DNA of 7,976 nucleotides from JACRPI01 sp041671005 (GTDB lineage Archaea; Nanobdellota; Nanobdellia; Woesearchaeales; DSVV01): contig JBAZCJ010000061.1 in assembly GCA_041671005.1 (NCBI GenBank), positions 1 to 7,976 on the forward strand. The letters run 5' to 3'. The notes beneath the pieces are model-generated. The model saw only the letters and a list, made by a program, of their open reading frames with translations. It was not told the DNA's origin and did no database searches. Positions 1-5,318 of this stretch are shown here, one piece after another. Position numbers and translations under genes: made by a program. Position 1 is the first letter of the stretch; each line of letters opens with the position of its first letter.

Positions 1-352
1 GAAACCAATCATTGATATGGGTTATTTGTATATTGCACAACCACCATTATACAAAATACAAAAAGGAAAAAGTGTTCAATATGGGTATAATGATGAAGAG
101 CTTGCAAAAATAATGAAAGAGCTCGGCAAAGAAGGTGTCAATATCCAACGATATAAAGGTCTTGGAGAAATGAATCCTCGACAATTATGGGAAACAACAT
201 TAGATGAAAAGAGTAGAGTCTTCAAAAAAGTTACTATTGAAGATGCAATTGCCGCAGATCAAATATTTACTATTCTTATGGGAGATCAAGTAGAACCTCG
301 AAGACAATTTATTGAGCAAAATGCAAAAACTGCTAAGAACATTGATGTATAA
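1..352 (+). CDS. gyrB: DNA gyrase subunit B, C-terminal fragment (5' end outside window)
   Basis: This is the last ~117 codons of the ATPase subunit of DNA gyrase, which with GyrA introduces negative supercoils using ATP. The reading frame is open from base 2, so the gene starts outside the window; the ATG at base 17 is internal. Diagnostic GyrB tail signatures are present: YIAQPPLYK, then QRYKGLGEMNPRQLWETT, then LMGDQVEPRRQFIEQNA close to the stop. This is the end of the TOPRIM region and the GyrA-contacting tail. ParE and other type IIA enzymes share parts of these motifs, but the QLWETT and EPRR spelling fits GyrB best. Gyrase in archaea is generally regarded as acquired from bacteria. 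The last 20 bases overlap the convergent mnmH 3' end. Confidence 0.95.
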   Translation, partial: KPIIDMGYLYIAQPPLYKIQKGKSVQYGYNDEELAKIMKELGKEGVNIQRYKGLGEMNPRQLWETTLDEKSRVFKKVTIEDAIAADQIFTILMGDQVEPRRQFIEQNAKTAKNIDV

Positions 353-1337
353 AATCGCTTAATTGGTGTAATATTTGTTCTGGAATATCATTGTTAATAA
401 CAACAACATACGTAAGGGTATCTAAATATTTATTATATAACGGATCATAATATTTTGTCAACAATAATTCTGTTCCTTGTGCATACTCTTTGTTGTCAAA
501 ACATGCAATAATCTGTTTTTTGTCAGGAATATTTTGAGTAAGTTTCTTTGTAATACGGGACATTTCCTCTTTTTTTTCAGGAGTATTAAAATAATCATTC
601 AAGATAACTGCAACACGTTTTTGTATAGAACATTGTATTTTAACAGCAATACCATGATTCATCGCATTCCATAAAAAATCAGGAATGTAGCAATCGCCAA
701 TACGTTTACTTTCTCCTTCAACTAAAATAAAACGTTCATTATGAAGCTGTTCTAACTTTTGCCAAAGTAAATTTTCAAACTTTTTTTGAGTATGTTGTTT
801 CAATCCAATGCCCCCATAAACACTCCCTCGATGGCCTGCACAATCTTCTAAATCAATACTATTAGAAAATGTGTGAAGCAGTGCTGTTTTTCCACAACCT
901 GTTAATCCATAAAGAACTATTATTTTTGCATTTAATTTATACTGGCGTAACTGATCTTGCACATATGCTCTATATGCTTTATATCCTCCTTGAATTTGAT
1001 ATACCTTAAATCCATTATGTTCTAAAGCTTCTGCAACTATTTTTGATCGTAAACCTCCACGCCAACAATAAACAAAAAGCGATTTAGATTTATATGGTTC
1101 TGCAGTATGTAAAATTCCAGGAAGGTTTTTGTTAAAATAATCCATTCCTGTTTTAATTGCAAAATCATGAGATTCTTTAACATACTGTGTTCCAACAATA
1201 ACACGTTCCTCATTAGAAATAACAGGAATATTTATTGCGTTAGGAAGATGATCTTCTTCATATTCTAATGGCGTTCGCGTATCAATAAAAATTCCCTGTT
1301 GCTGAAGCGCATGTTCTACTGTGATTATTTGAACCAT
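333..1337 (-). CDS. mnmH: tRNA 2-selenouridine synthase, fused rhodanese + P-loop form
   Basis: MnmH/SelU/YbbB replaces the sulfur of wobble 2-thiouridine in tRNA with selenium, using selenophosphate; in the bacterial enzyme the reaction passes through a geranylated intermediate. From the start chosen here (334 residues), the N-terminal rhodanese domain has IDTR at 18-21 and the loop CWRGG with catalytic Cys at 91. The C-terminal half has Walker A GLTGCGKT at 144-151, then HRGS at 169-172, a VEGESKRIG segment near 206-214 and YDPLY near 297-301, all family hallmarks. The frame extends upstream to an ATG at 1406, but that would overlap the dehydrogenase gene. The ATG at 1337 has a TATA box at -30 to -23 and starts just before the rhodanese domain, so I use it. 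Methanococcal versions are described as split into two proteins; this one is fused. The function requires SelD elsewhere in the genome. Confidence 0.92.
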   Translation of the reverse strand: MVQIITVEHALQQQGIFIDTRTPLEYEEDHLPNAINIPVISNEERVIVGTQYVKESHDFAIKTGMDYFNKNLPGILHTAEPYKSKSLFVYCWRGGLRSKIVAEALEHNGFKVYQIQGGYKAYRAYVQDQLRQYKLNAKIIVLYGLTGCGKTALLHTFSNSIDLEDCAGHRGSVYGGIGLKQHTQKKFENLLWQKLEQLHNERFILVEGESKRIGDCYIPDFLWNAMNHGIAVKIQCSIQKRVAVILNDYFNTPEKKEEMSRITKKLTQNIPDKKQIIACFDNKEYAQGTELLLTKYYDPLYNKYLDTLTYVVVINNDIPEQILHQLSDFIHQCS

Positions 1338-1359
1338 AAACAGAGGAATAACATCCAGC

Positions 1360-1367
1360 ATATATAA
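1360..1367 (-). promoter_or_regulatory. TATA box of mnmH (leaderless)
   Basis: On the minus strand this reads TTATATAT, at -30 to -23 from the ATG at 1337, preceded by a purine-rich BRE-like CGAAAAG. The spacing puts transcription start at or beside the start codon, and no Shine-Dalgarno is seen. It supports choosing the internal ATG over the longer frame. Confidence 0.65.
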
Positions 1368-1374
1368 CTTTTCG

Positions 1375-1380
1375 AAAAAA
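1375..1380 (-). terminator. T-run terminator after the dehydrogenase gene
   Basis: Six T on the minus strand directly follow the dehydrogenase stop codon, with no hairpin, as is typical of archaeal T-rich termination. It abuts the BRE/TATA of mnmH, so terminator and next promoter are packed into about 20 bases. Confidence 0.4.
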
Positions 1381-2070
1381 TTACTTAACCAATTCTCCAC
1401 CATCAATTACAAGCACTGTGCCGTTGACAAATTCGTTTTGCATCAAAAAAACTGCAGCGTTTGCAATTTCTTCTGGTTGAGCTGGTCTTTTAACTAAAGA
1501 TGCATCAAGAAGTCCTTTGAGCATAGACATATCCATACCAACTTTTTTCCAAAGTGCAGTTTCAACAATACCTGGTGCAATACTATTGACACGGATTTTT
1601 CTATCAGAAAGTTCAATAGCATAAGATTTTGTCATGCTAATAACTGCAGCTTTTGTTGCACAATACATACCAAAACCTTCATAGCTATGCAATCCTGCAA
1701 TAGAACCGAGGGTAACTATGCATCCACCTTTCTTAAGTTTGGGAATTGCATGATTACATGTCCAGAATACTCCTTTGACATTTGTGTCCAACAATGAGTT
1801 CATTTGTTCTGTTGTAGTTTTTTCTAAAGGCACAACATGAGCAATTCCTGCATTGACAACAAGTGCATCAATTTTCTTTACTTTTTTCATTGCAGAGGCA
1901 ATGTCTGTTTCATTACGAACATCTGCCTCCAAAAAAGTGCATGGATAATCTGGTTTATGCATACCCATAACAATAAGGTGTGCACCTTTTTTAATGCATG
2001 CCTGTGCTGTTGCTCTACCGATTCCTGTGCTTCCGCCAGTAATGAGAATTGTTTTATTTTTGAGTTCCAT
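1381..2070 (-). CDS. Short-chain dehydrogenase/reductase (classical SDR, FabG-like)
   Basis: This is a 229-residue NAD(P)-dependent oxidoreductase with a full classical SDR set. It has the dinucleotide motif TGGSTGIG (11-18), the adenine-site Asp in EADV (50), NAG (73-75), and the catalytic tetrad Asn97, Ser123, Tyr136, Lys140 with normal spacing (YCATK at 136-140). PG follows at 166-167 and the usual IDGG is near the C-terminus. The end of strand beta-2 has Gly-Met-His rather than an acidic residue, which argues mildly for NADP(H), and the loop after it is short. The substrate cannot be read from sequence: a FabG-type 3-oxoacyl reductase, a sugar or alcohol dehydrogenase are all possible. 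The gene lies upstream of mnmH in the same direction, but each has its own promoter and a T-run separates them, so a shared function is not implied. Confidence 0.93.
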   Translation of the reverse strand: MELKNKTILITGGSTGIGRATAQACIKKGAHLIVMGMHKPDYPCTFLEADVRNETDIASAMKKVKKIDALVVNAGIAHVVPLEKTTTEQMNSLLDTNVKGVFWTCNHAIPKLKKGGCIVTLGSIAGLHSYEGFGMYCATKAAVISMTKSYAIELSDRKIRVNSIAPGIVETALWKKVGMDMSMLKGLLDASLVKRPAQPEEIANAAVFLMQNEFVNGTVLVIDGGELVK

Positions 2071-2092
2071 AATTATCTTTAGGAAAGAGAAC

Positions 2093-2100
2093 TATATTAA
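2093..2100 (-). promoter_or_regulatory. TATA box of the dehydrogenase gene (leaderless)
   Basis: On the minus strand this reads TTAATATA, at -30 to -23 from the ATG at 2070, with A-rich CAAAAA upstream as a possible BRE. No Shine-Dalgarno lies between it and the start. It shares the 92-base divergent gap with the lipoprotein promoter, so the two genes may influence one another. Confidence 0.6.
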
Positions 2101-2105
2101 TTTTT

Positions 2106-2121
2106 GGAAAGAATAATTAAA
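2106..2121 (+). promoter_or_regulatory. Probable BRE/TATA of the lipoprotein gene
   Basis: GGAAAGAA (BRE-like) followed by TAATTAAA at 2114-2121 would start transcription near 2144, leaving a leader of about 19 bases that contains the Shine-Dalgarno. An alternative box, TTTATAAT at 2124-2131, would start the transcript right at the Shine-Dalgarno. I prefer the first because its leader length matches that of the M23 gene. Confidence 0.4.
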
Positions 2122-2153
2122 TTTTTATAATTGTCATGATTAAGATTTCAAAA

Positions 2154-2161
2154 GGTGATCC
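2154..2161 (+). promoter_or_regulatory. Shine-Dalgarno deciding the lipoprotein start
   Basis: GGTGATCC is complementary to the archaeal 16S rRNA 3' end, and its GGTG core lies 5 bases before the ATG at 2163. It rules against the upstream in-frame ATG at 2136, which would put nine residues ahead of the signal peptide. Confidence 0.75.
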
Positions 2162-2162
2162 T

Positions 2163-3122
2163 ATGAAAAAAATAATAGTTCTTTTATGTATCCTTCTTAT
2201 TCTTGCTTCTTGCGCAAGTAAAGAAAAATCAGAAGAAGGAATAATGCAACAACAAGGACAAAATATGCCCCCACTAGAAGGAATGCAAAACCAAATGCCC
2301 ATACAAGGAAATCAACAAGGCATGAATCAACAACAAGGAATTTACCTTCATAACGTTTTGACTGCAACAAGTACAGATGGAGAAACATGGACAGTGAATG
2401 AAGAACCAATTGCAGAACATGGTTCTGTCCCTGATGTTGTACAATTACACGCTGATCTCGGTGATTTCAGTGAAGAAACATTGCTTACATATTTTGTTGA
2501 CGCAACACAATCTGAAACACATGATGCAGAATCAATTGGAATGATCTATTCTACAGATAATGGAGAAACATGGAGTGACAGAGAAACTATAACTTTTGAA
2601 AATGCAGATGAACAAACACCTGTAGACCCGAGCATTGTTCAATTAGATGATGGAACCTTAAGAATGTATTATTTTGACATCGCAGCAATGCGTAACCAAG
2701 ATTCAGAATTTAAGATATATGTTGCAGATTCAACAGATGGAAAAACATTTACAACACAAGAATCTGTGTATACTTCAAGCACAACTATTACAGATCCAGA
2801 TGTCGTGTATTTTAATGAACAATGGTTTTTGTATTTTGTCAATCATGCAAAAGCAGCATTTTCAATTTACACCAGTGATGATGGTTTAACGTTTGAAGAA
2901 GTAGGAAGTGTTCAGATGCAAGGAATTCCAGGAGTTGTTGTTGTTAGTGATGAAGTTCATTTGTATGGATGTGGCATGAATGAATTCCCAAAAAAAATTT
3001 CATCTGATGGCATTACATTTGGAGAACAAGAAAGTGGCATGACTGTCAATGGTTGTGATCCTTCTCCAATACAATTAAATGACGGAAGTTATTTTATGGT
3101 ATGGAAAGGATATGCAGAATAA
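2163..3122 (+). CDS. Lipoprotein with low-complexity tether and five-bladed Asp-box beta-propeller
   Basis: A 319-residue predicted surface lipoprotein. Residues 1-17 are a signal peptide: MKK, a hydrophobic run, then a lipobox-like LASC with Cys17. Bacterial-style lipoboxes also occur in archaea, although the processing enzyme there is unclear. Residues 28-59 are a Gln/Met/Gly/Pro-rich tether. The rest consists of five similar units, each with an Asp box: 70-76, 130-137, 190-196, 238-244 and 280-286 (S-x-D-G-x-T-W/F). These alternate with strand segments such as VPDVVQL (89-95), DPSIVQLDDG (155-164), DPDVVYF (211-217) and DPSPIQLNDG (299-308). This pattern is seen in sialidase- and GH43-like propellers that act on or bind glycans. 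I cannot identify a catalytic set, so binding is as likely as hydrolysis. A T-run follows the stop. Confidence 0.85.
   Translation: MKKIIVLLCILLILASCASKEKSEEGIMQQQGQNMPPLEGMQNQMPIQGNQQGMNQQQGIYLHNVLTATSTDGETWTVNEEPIAEHGSVPDVVQLHADLGDFSEETLLTYFVDATQSETHDAESIGMIYSTDNGETWSDRETITFENADEQTPVDPSIVQLDDGTLRMYYFDIAAMRNQDSEFKIYVADSTDGKTFTTQESVYTSSTTITDPDVVYFNEQWFLYFVNHAKAAFSIYTSDDGLTFEEVGSVQMQGIPGVVVVSDEVHLYGCGMNEFPKKISSDGITFGEQESGMTVNGCDPSPIQLNDGSYFMVWKGYAE
2244..2339 (+). repeat. Low-complexity CAACAAGG-type repeat inside the lipoprotein gene
   Basis: Imperfect repeats built from CAACAAGG and ATGCAA/ATGCCC units encode the Gln/Met/Gly/Pro-rich tether (residues 28-59). The units are irregular, so this looks like a drifting protein linker rather than a clean tandem repeat. 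Unit number could vary between strains by slippage. Confidence 0.6.
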
Positions 3123-3146
3123 TTTTTTTTGTATTTTTTCATTTTT
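3123..3146 (+). terminator. T-rich terminator of the lipoprotein gene
   Basis: Three T-runs of 8, 6 and 5 follow the stop codon at once, with no stem-loop, as in archaeal intrinsic termination. The remaining gap to the next promoter (3147-3190) shows nothing else I can name. Confidence 0.6.
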
Positions 3147-3190
3147 CTCGTCGGTAACTCGTCAGAATAAGTTTTCTAAAAAACGAAATG

Positions 3191-3198
3191 TTTAAATA
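3191..3198 (+). promoter_or_regulatory. TATA box of the unknown 514-residue gene
   Basis: TTTAAATA, preceded by BRE-like CGAAATG. By the spacing seen at other genes here, transcription would start at 3221-3222, right at the ATG of 3222. That ATG is out of frame with the large gene. Confidence 0.6.
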
Positions 3199-3221
3199 GT
3201 TGTGACTCTCTGAAAATTAAC

Positions 3222-3248
3222 ATGGAAAGGGGTGTCAGAAATCAGTAG
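3222..3248 (+). other. Eight-codon open frame at the predicted leaderless start of the next gene
   Basis: The ATG at 3222 sits where the TATA box predicts a leaderless start, but its frame ends at TAG (3246-3248) after eight codons and overlaps the start of the large gene. It contains a GGGG run (3229-3232); with one G fewer, this ATG would read straight into the large frame as MERVSEISRQ. It could be a leader peptide, a one-base sequencing or assembly error, a slippage site, or chance. Confidence 0.35.
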
Positions 3249-4776
3249 ACAAAGCGGAGCAACTATGCATGCTCATGCTTTTGTGTCGTCGCCATCTTAT
3301 TCAACTTTAGAAGATTTTCTTGATGATACCTTCTCTGTTTCTAAAGGTACTTCAGTTAAACCTGAAGAATTAGATGATGCACAACGTCAACATTTACAGA
3401 GGAGATATAATGATTCTTTAGTTGTAGCATTGGGAGCAATAGCAAAAGAAGGGATTAGAACACAATGGGGAGTCCAGTATTCTGAAAGACCTGAAGATCT
3501 TTTTTCTGAAATTACAGAAGGGATTGTCGGATTTCAAGATGTTGGAGAAAGTCAATTAACATATGTAGTTAGTGCATTAGAAGAACTTCTTAGAGAAAGA
3601 CCTTTAGAATCATTTGCACATCATTATTTAGGTGAAGATTCTTATGTTATTACATTTACAAATTCAACAGGAACTACTCTTCATATTACGCATACAGATA
3701 AAGGAAGATATGTTGTTCATGCGTATAGCAAAAAGTTAACAGAAGCAGCTAAAAGAAGAGTAGCATGGTTAGATGAACCTACTGAAAGAAAAGTAACTCC
3801 AGATATATTGCAAATTTCTTTATTTGATCAAGCAAAAAGTATTCTTGGAATTGAAAATGCAAACGCATCAACAATATTACAAGATAAAAGATTAACTATA
3901 GTACAAACAACAGAATTAAGCGAAGTAAGAACTGCAGTACTTGAATTTTTAGCGCGAGATACACTTGAAAGAATGCATATGAACGCTGATGGTAGTCTTG
4001 AACTTTATGGTTCAAACAGACATCGATTAAGAATTGAAAAAGATAAAACGAATCAATATACTGTGTATGGAATTGCACCACAATTAAGTCCATTTGCTTT
4101 ATCTTTAACACATTCACTAAAAACAGATCCACTTCAAGAAATAGTAATCCAAACATTTTATCCAAACAAACCAACAATAAGAGTTCCAAATCTTGTTGAA
4201 GGATGGGGAGTACATGTTTGGTATGGAACAAATCTAAAAGAATCTACAGGATATCATGTAAGTACACACGTTTTAAGAGGTAAAAAATTACCCTTAACAT
4301 ATCAAAGAGAAGCAGGAAACTGTGACAGTACTGAAAGTACATCAAGATACATTCAAAAAACAGTAGCAACATTATTAGCCAGTGAGTTTAATCCAAATGA
4401 AGGAGAAATCAGAGAATTAGATATGAGAATCATGGCAGGAATTACAGGAGATAGATATTATGATAAAGGAAGATTATCTTTAACATTATACAAAGAAATT
4501 CACCCTGCATATTGTGAAGGAATAGCTGATGGAATTGTTGCAATATATTCTGGGAGTGTAACAGTAAATCAAAGTCCATCATCTCTCCCTAACGGTAAAG
4601 ATGCAGGAGATCTTTGGTTTGAACAACATATGACAAAACAAAGACAACATCCCCCTCAAGATGATTTAATAGCATTACAACAAAGACTAACTAGCCCCAC
4701 ACCTACCCAATGTGAACCAAATAGAGATCAACAATCAGAAAGACCACAAGGACGACAAAGAAAAAAAAGACATTAA
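3232..4776 (+). CDS. Unrecognised 514-residue protein with a probable internal domain duplication
   Basis: I do not recognise this protein. It has no signal peptide or membrane segment, so it is probably cytoplasmic. Two regions look like copies of one alpha-beta unit: about 115-165 and 235-281. Each has a helix with L-x-x-x-x-L-E spacing, then beta-strands ending in a DK turn and Y-x-V. Residues 300-445 are mostly mixed alpha/beta with no motif I can name. The tail from about 468 is rich in Gln, Pro and Arg and ends RQRKKRH, so it is likely disordered and may bind nucleic acid or acidic partners. The start is uncertain: GTG at 3232 (used here), ATG at 3265 with GCGGAG 5 bases upstream, or ATG at 3222 if one G of a GGGG run is an error. 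The stop overlaps that of the convergent Nudix gene by 4 bases (TTAA). Confidence 0.85.
   Translation: MSEISRQSGATMHAHAFVSSPSYSTLEDFLDDTFSVSKGTSVKPEELDDAQRQHLQRRYNDSLVVALGAIAKEGIRTQWGVQYSERPEDLFSEITEGIVGFQDVGESQLTYVVSALEELLRERPLESFAHHYLGEDSYVITFTNSTGTTLHITHTDKGRYVVHAYSKKLTEAAKRRVAWLDEPTERKVTPDILQISLFDQAKSILGIENANASTILQDKRLTIVQTTELSEVRTAVLEFLARDTLERMHMNADGSLELYGSNRHRLRIEKDKTNQYTVYGIAPQLSPFALSLTHSLKTDPLQEIVIQTFYPNKPTIRVPNLVEGWGVHVWYGTNLKESTGYHVSTHVLRGKKLPLTYQREAGNCDSTESTSRYIQKTVATLLASEFNPNEGEIRELDMRIMAGITGDRYYDKGRLSLTLYKEIHPAYCEGIADGIVAIYSGSVTVNQSPSSLPNGKDAGDLWFEQHMTKQRQHPPQDDLIALQQRLTSPTPTQCEPNRDQQSERPQGRQRKKRH
3574..4074 (+). repeat. Duplicated protein domain within the 514-residue gene
   Basis: Spans two proposed copies, residues 115-165 (3574-3726) and 235-281 (3934-4074). 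In the helical part, aligned without gaps at an offset of 120 residues, A115/A235, E118/E238, L120/L240, L125/L245 and E126/E246 match. After a small gap S137/S255, L150/L266, I152/I268, D156-K157/D271-K272, Y160/Y276 and V162/V278 match. The similarity is visible only at protein level, so the duplication would be old. Confidence 0.4.
4761..4768 (-). terminator. T8 terminator of the Nudix gene, inside the 3' end of the convergent gene
   Basis: Eight T on the minus strand begin 5 bases past the Nudix stop codon. The same bases on the plus strand encode the lysines of the basic tail of the 514-residue protein, so they would serve both as coding sequence and as terminator. Confidence 0.45.
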
Positions 4777-5225
4777 ATCACAACAAATTCTTTCATTACT
4801 GATCTTAACTGCAATAATTCTTTCACAACTGCAGGTATAGTTTCAACTTTAGGTTCAAAAGAATCAAGATCTTTCAAAGCAACCCATTTGTATTCAGAAT
4901 ATTCTTCATTTAATTGAATCTCCCCTTTGAAATGCACTGCATAATAATGAGGCAAGAACATTTTATGTCCAGATTTTCTTGTAAATTCATGGTTAACACT
5001 GAAAGTAGGACATAATTTAATGTGAAAATCTTTGCTTACCTCTTCATTTTTTTCTCTTTGCAAACCTGCAAGAAGATTATCGTCACTTACTTCTAACTTT
5101 CCACCAATAAAAGTAAATATCCCGTCCAAATCTTGTTCACCTTTTCTTTTACACAAAAGTACTTTTGTGTGATCTTTTGAAAAAACAACAATTTTTTGAC
5201 AAATTTGAAAAGAATATTTATCCAT
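4773..5225 (-). CDS. Nudix hydrolase
   Basis: A 150-residue enzyme of the Nudix superfamily, which cleaves nucleoside diphosphates linked to another group (damaged nucleotides, ADP-ribose, NADH, capped nucleotides). The Nudix box covers about residues 41-64: GG(41-42)KLE, Asp48 at the usual first Glu position, then R57-E58-x-x-E61-E62, the metal-binding core. It departs from the consensus: eight residues instead of seven lie before RE, and Ser64 replaces the usual Gly. The core is kept, so I expect it to be active. The strand ahead, KVLLCKRKG, is typical of the fold. The substrate cannot be told. ATG at 5225 has a TATA box at -30 to -23 and no Shine-Dalgarno. Confidence 0.88.
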   Translation of the reverse strand: MDKYSFQICQKIVVFSKDHTKVLLCKRKGEQDLDGIFTFIGGKLEVSDDNLLAGLQREKNEEVSKDFHIKLCPTFSVNHEFTRKSGHKMFLPHYYAVHFKGEIQLNEEYSEYKWVALKDLDSFEPKVETIPAVVKELLQLRSVMKEFVVI

Positions 5226-5247
5226 AATATAATTTAAATTTTACTTG

Positions 5248-5255
5248 TTTATATT
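5248..5255 (-). promoter_or_regulatory. TATA box of the Nudix gene (leaderless)
   Basis: On the minus strand this reads AATATAAA, at -30 to -23 from the ATG at 5225, preceded by purine-rich GAAAAAG (BRE-like). There is no Shine-Dalgarno. The promoter is divergent from that of the M23 gene, with the two boxes 13 bases apart. Confidence 0.65.
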
Positions 5256-5268
5256 CTTTTTCAATAAC

Positions 5269-5276
5269 TTTATAAA
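5269..5276 (+). promoter_or_regulatory. TATA box of the M23 peptidase gene
   Basis: TTTATAAA. With the spacing seen at other genes, transcription would start near 5299, giving a leader of about 20 bases that carries the Shine-Dalgarno. Confidence 0.6.
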
Positions 5277-5306
5277 TTAATATTTCAAAAATAATAACAA
5301 TTACTA

Positions 5307-5313
5307 GAGGTGA
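5307..5313 (+). promoter_or_regulatory. Shine-Dalgarno deciding the M23 peptidase start
   Basis: GAGGTGA, 5 bases before ATG 5319. It overlaps an in-frame GTG at 5310 that would add three residues, so that GTG is part of the ribosome binding site rather than the start. Confidence 0.8.
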
Positions 5314-5318
5314 CATAT

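Noticed and set aside
1335..1406. Longer N-terminus of mnmH starting at 1406 (or 1361)
   Set aside because: It would overlap the upstream dehydrogenase gene and add residues with no match to the rhodanese domain, and the TATA box at 1360-1367 fits only the ATG at 1337.
1837..2082. Open frames opposite the dehydrogenase, the lipoprotein, the 514-residue gene and the MFS gene
   Set aside because: They lie antisense to or in another frame of well-supported genes, have compositions typical of shadow frames (Cys-, Phe- or Leu-rich), and lack TATA boxes or Shine-Dalgarno sites at the right distance.
2082..2112. GGAAAGA repeated at 2082-2088 and 2106-2112, and AATTAT/ATAATT inverted pair in the divergent promoter region
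   Set aside because: Could be operator half-sites, but they are short and the region is very AT-rich; the second GGAAAGA is already explained as a BRE. No regulator is identifiable.
2136..2162. Upstream ATG of the lipoprotein gene at 2136
   Set aside because: The extra nine codons read through the Shine-Dalgarno and would bury the MKK signal-peptide start.
3123..3221. Possible small RNA or riboswitch in the gap before the unknown gene
   Set aside because: Apart from T-runs and the TATA box I see no stem pairs or conserved motif, and the predicted transcript start leaves almost no leader.
5310..5318. GTG start of the M23 gene at 5310
   Set aside because: This GTG is part of the GAGGTGA Shine-Dalgarno; the ATG at 5319 begins a normal signal peptide.
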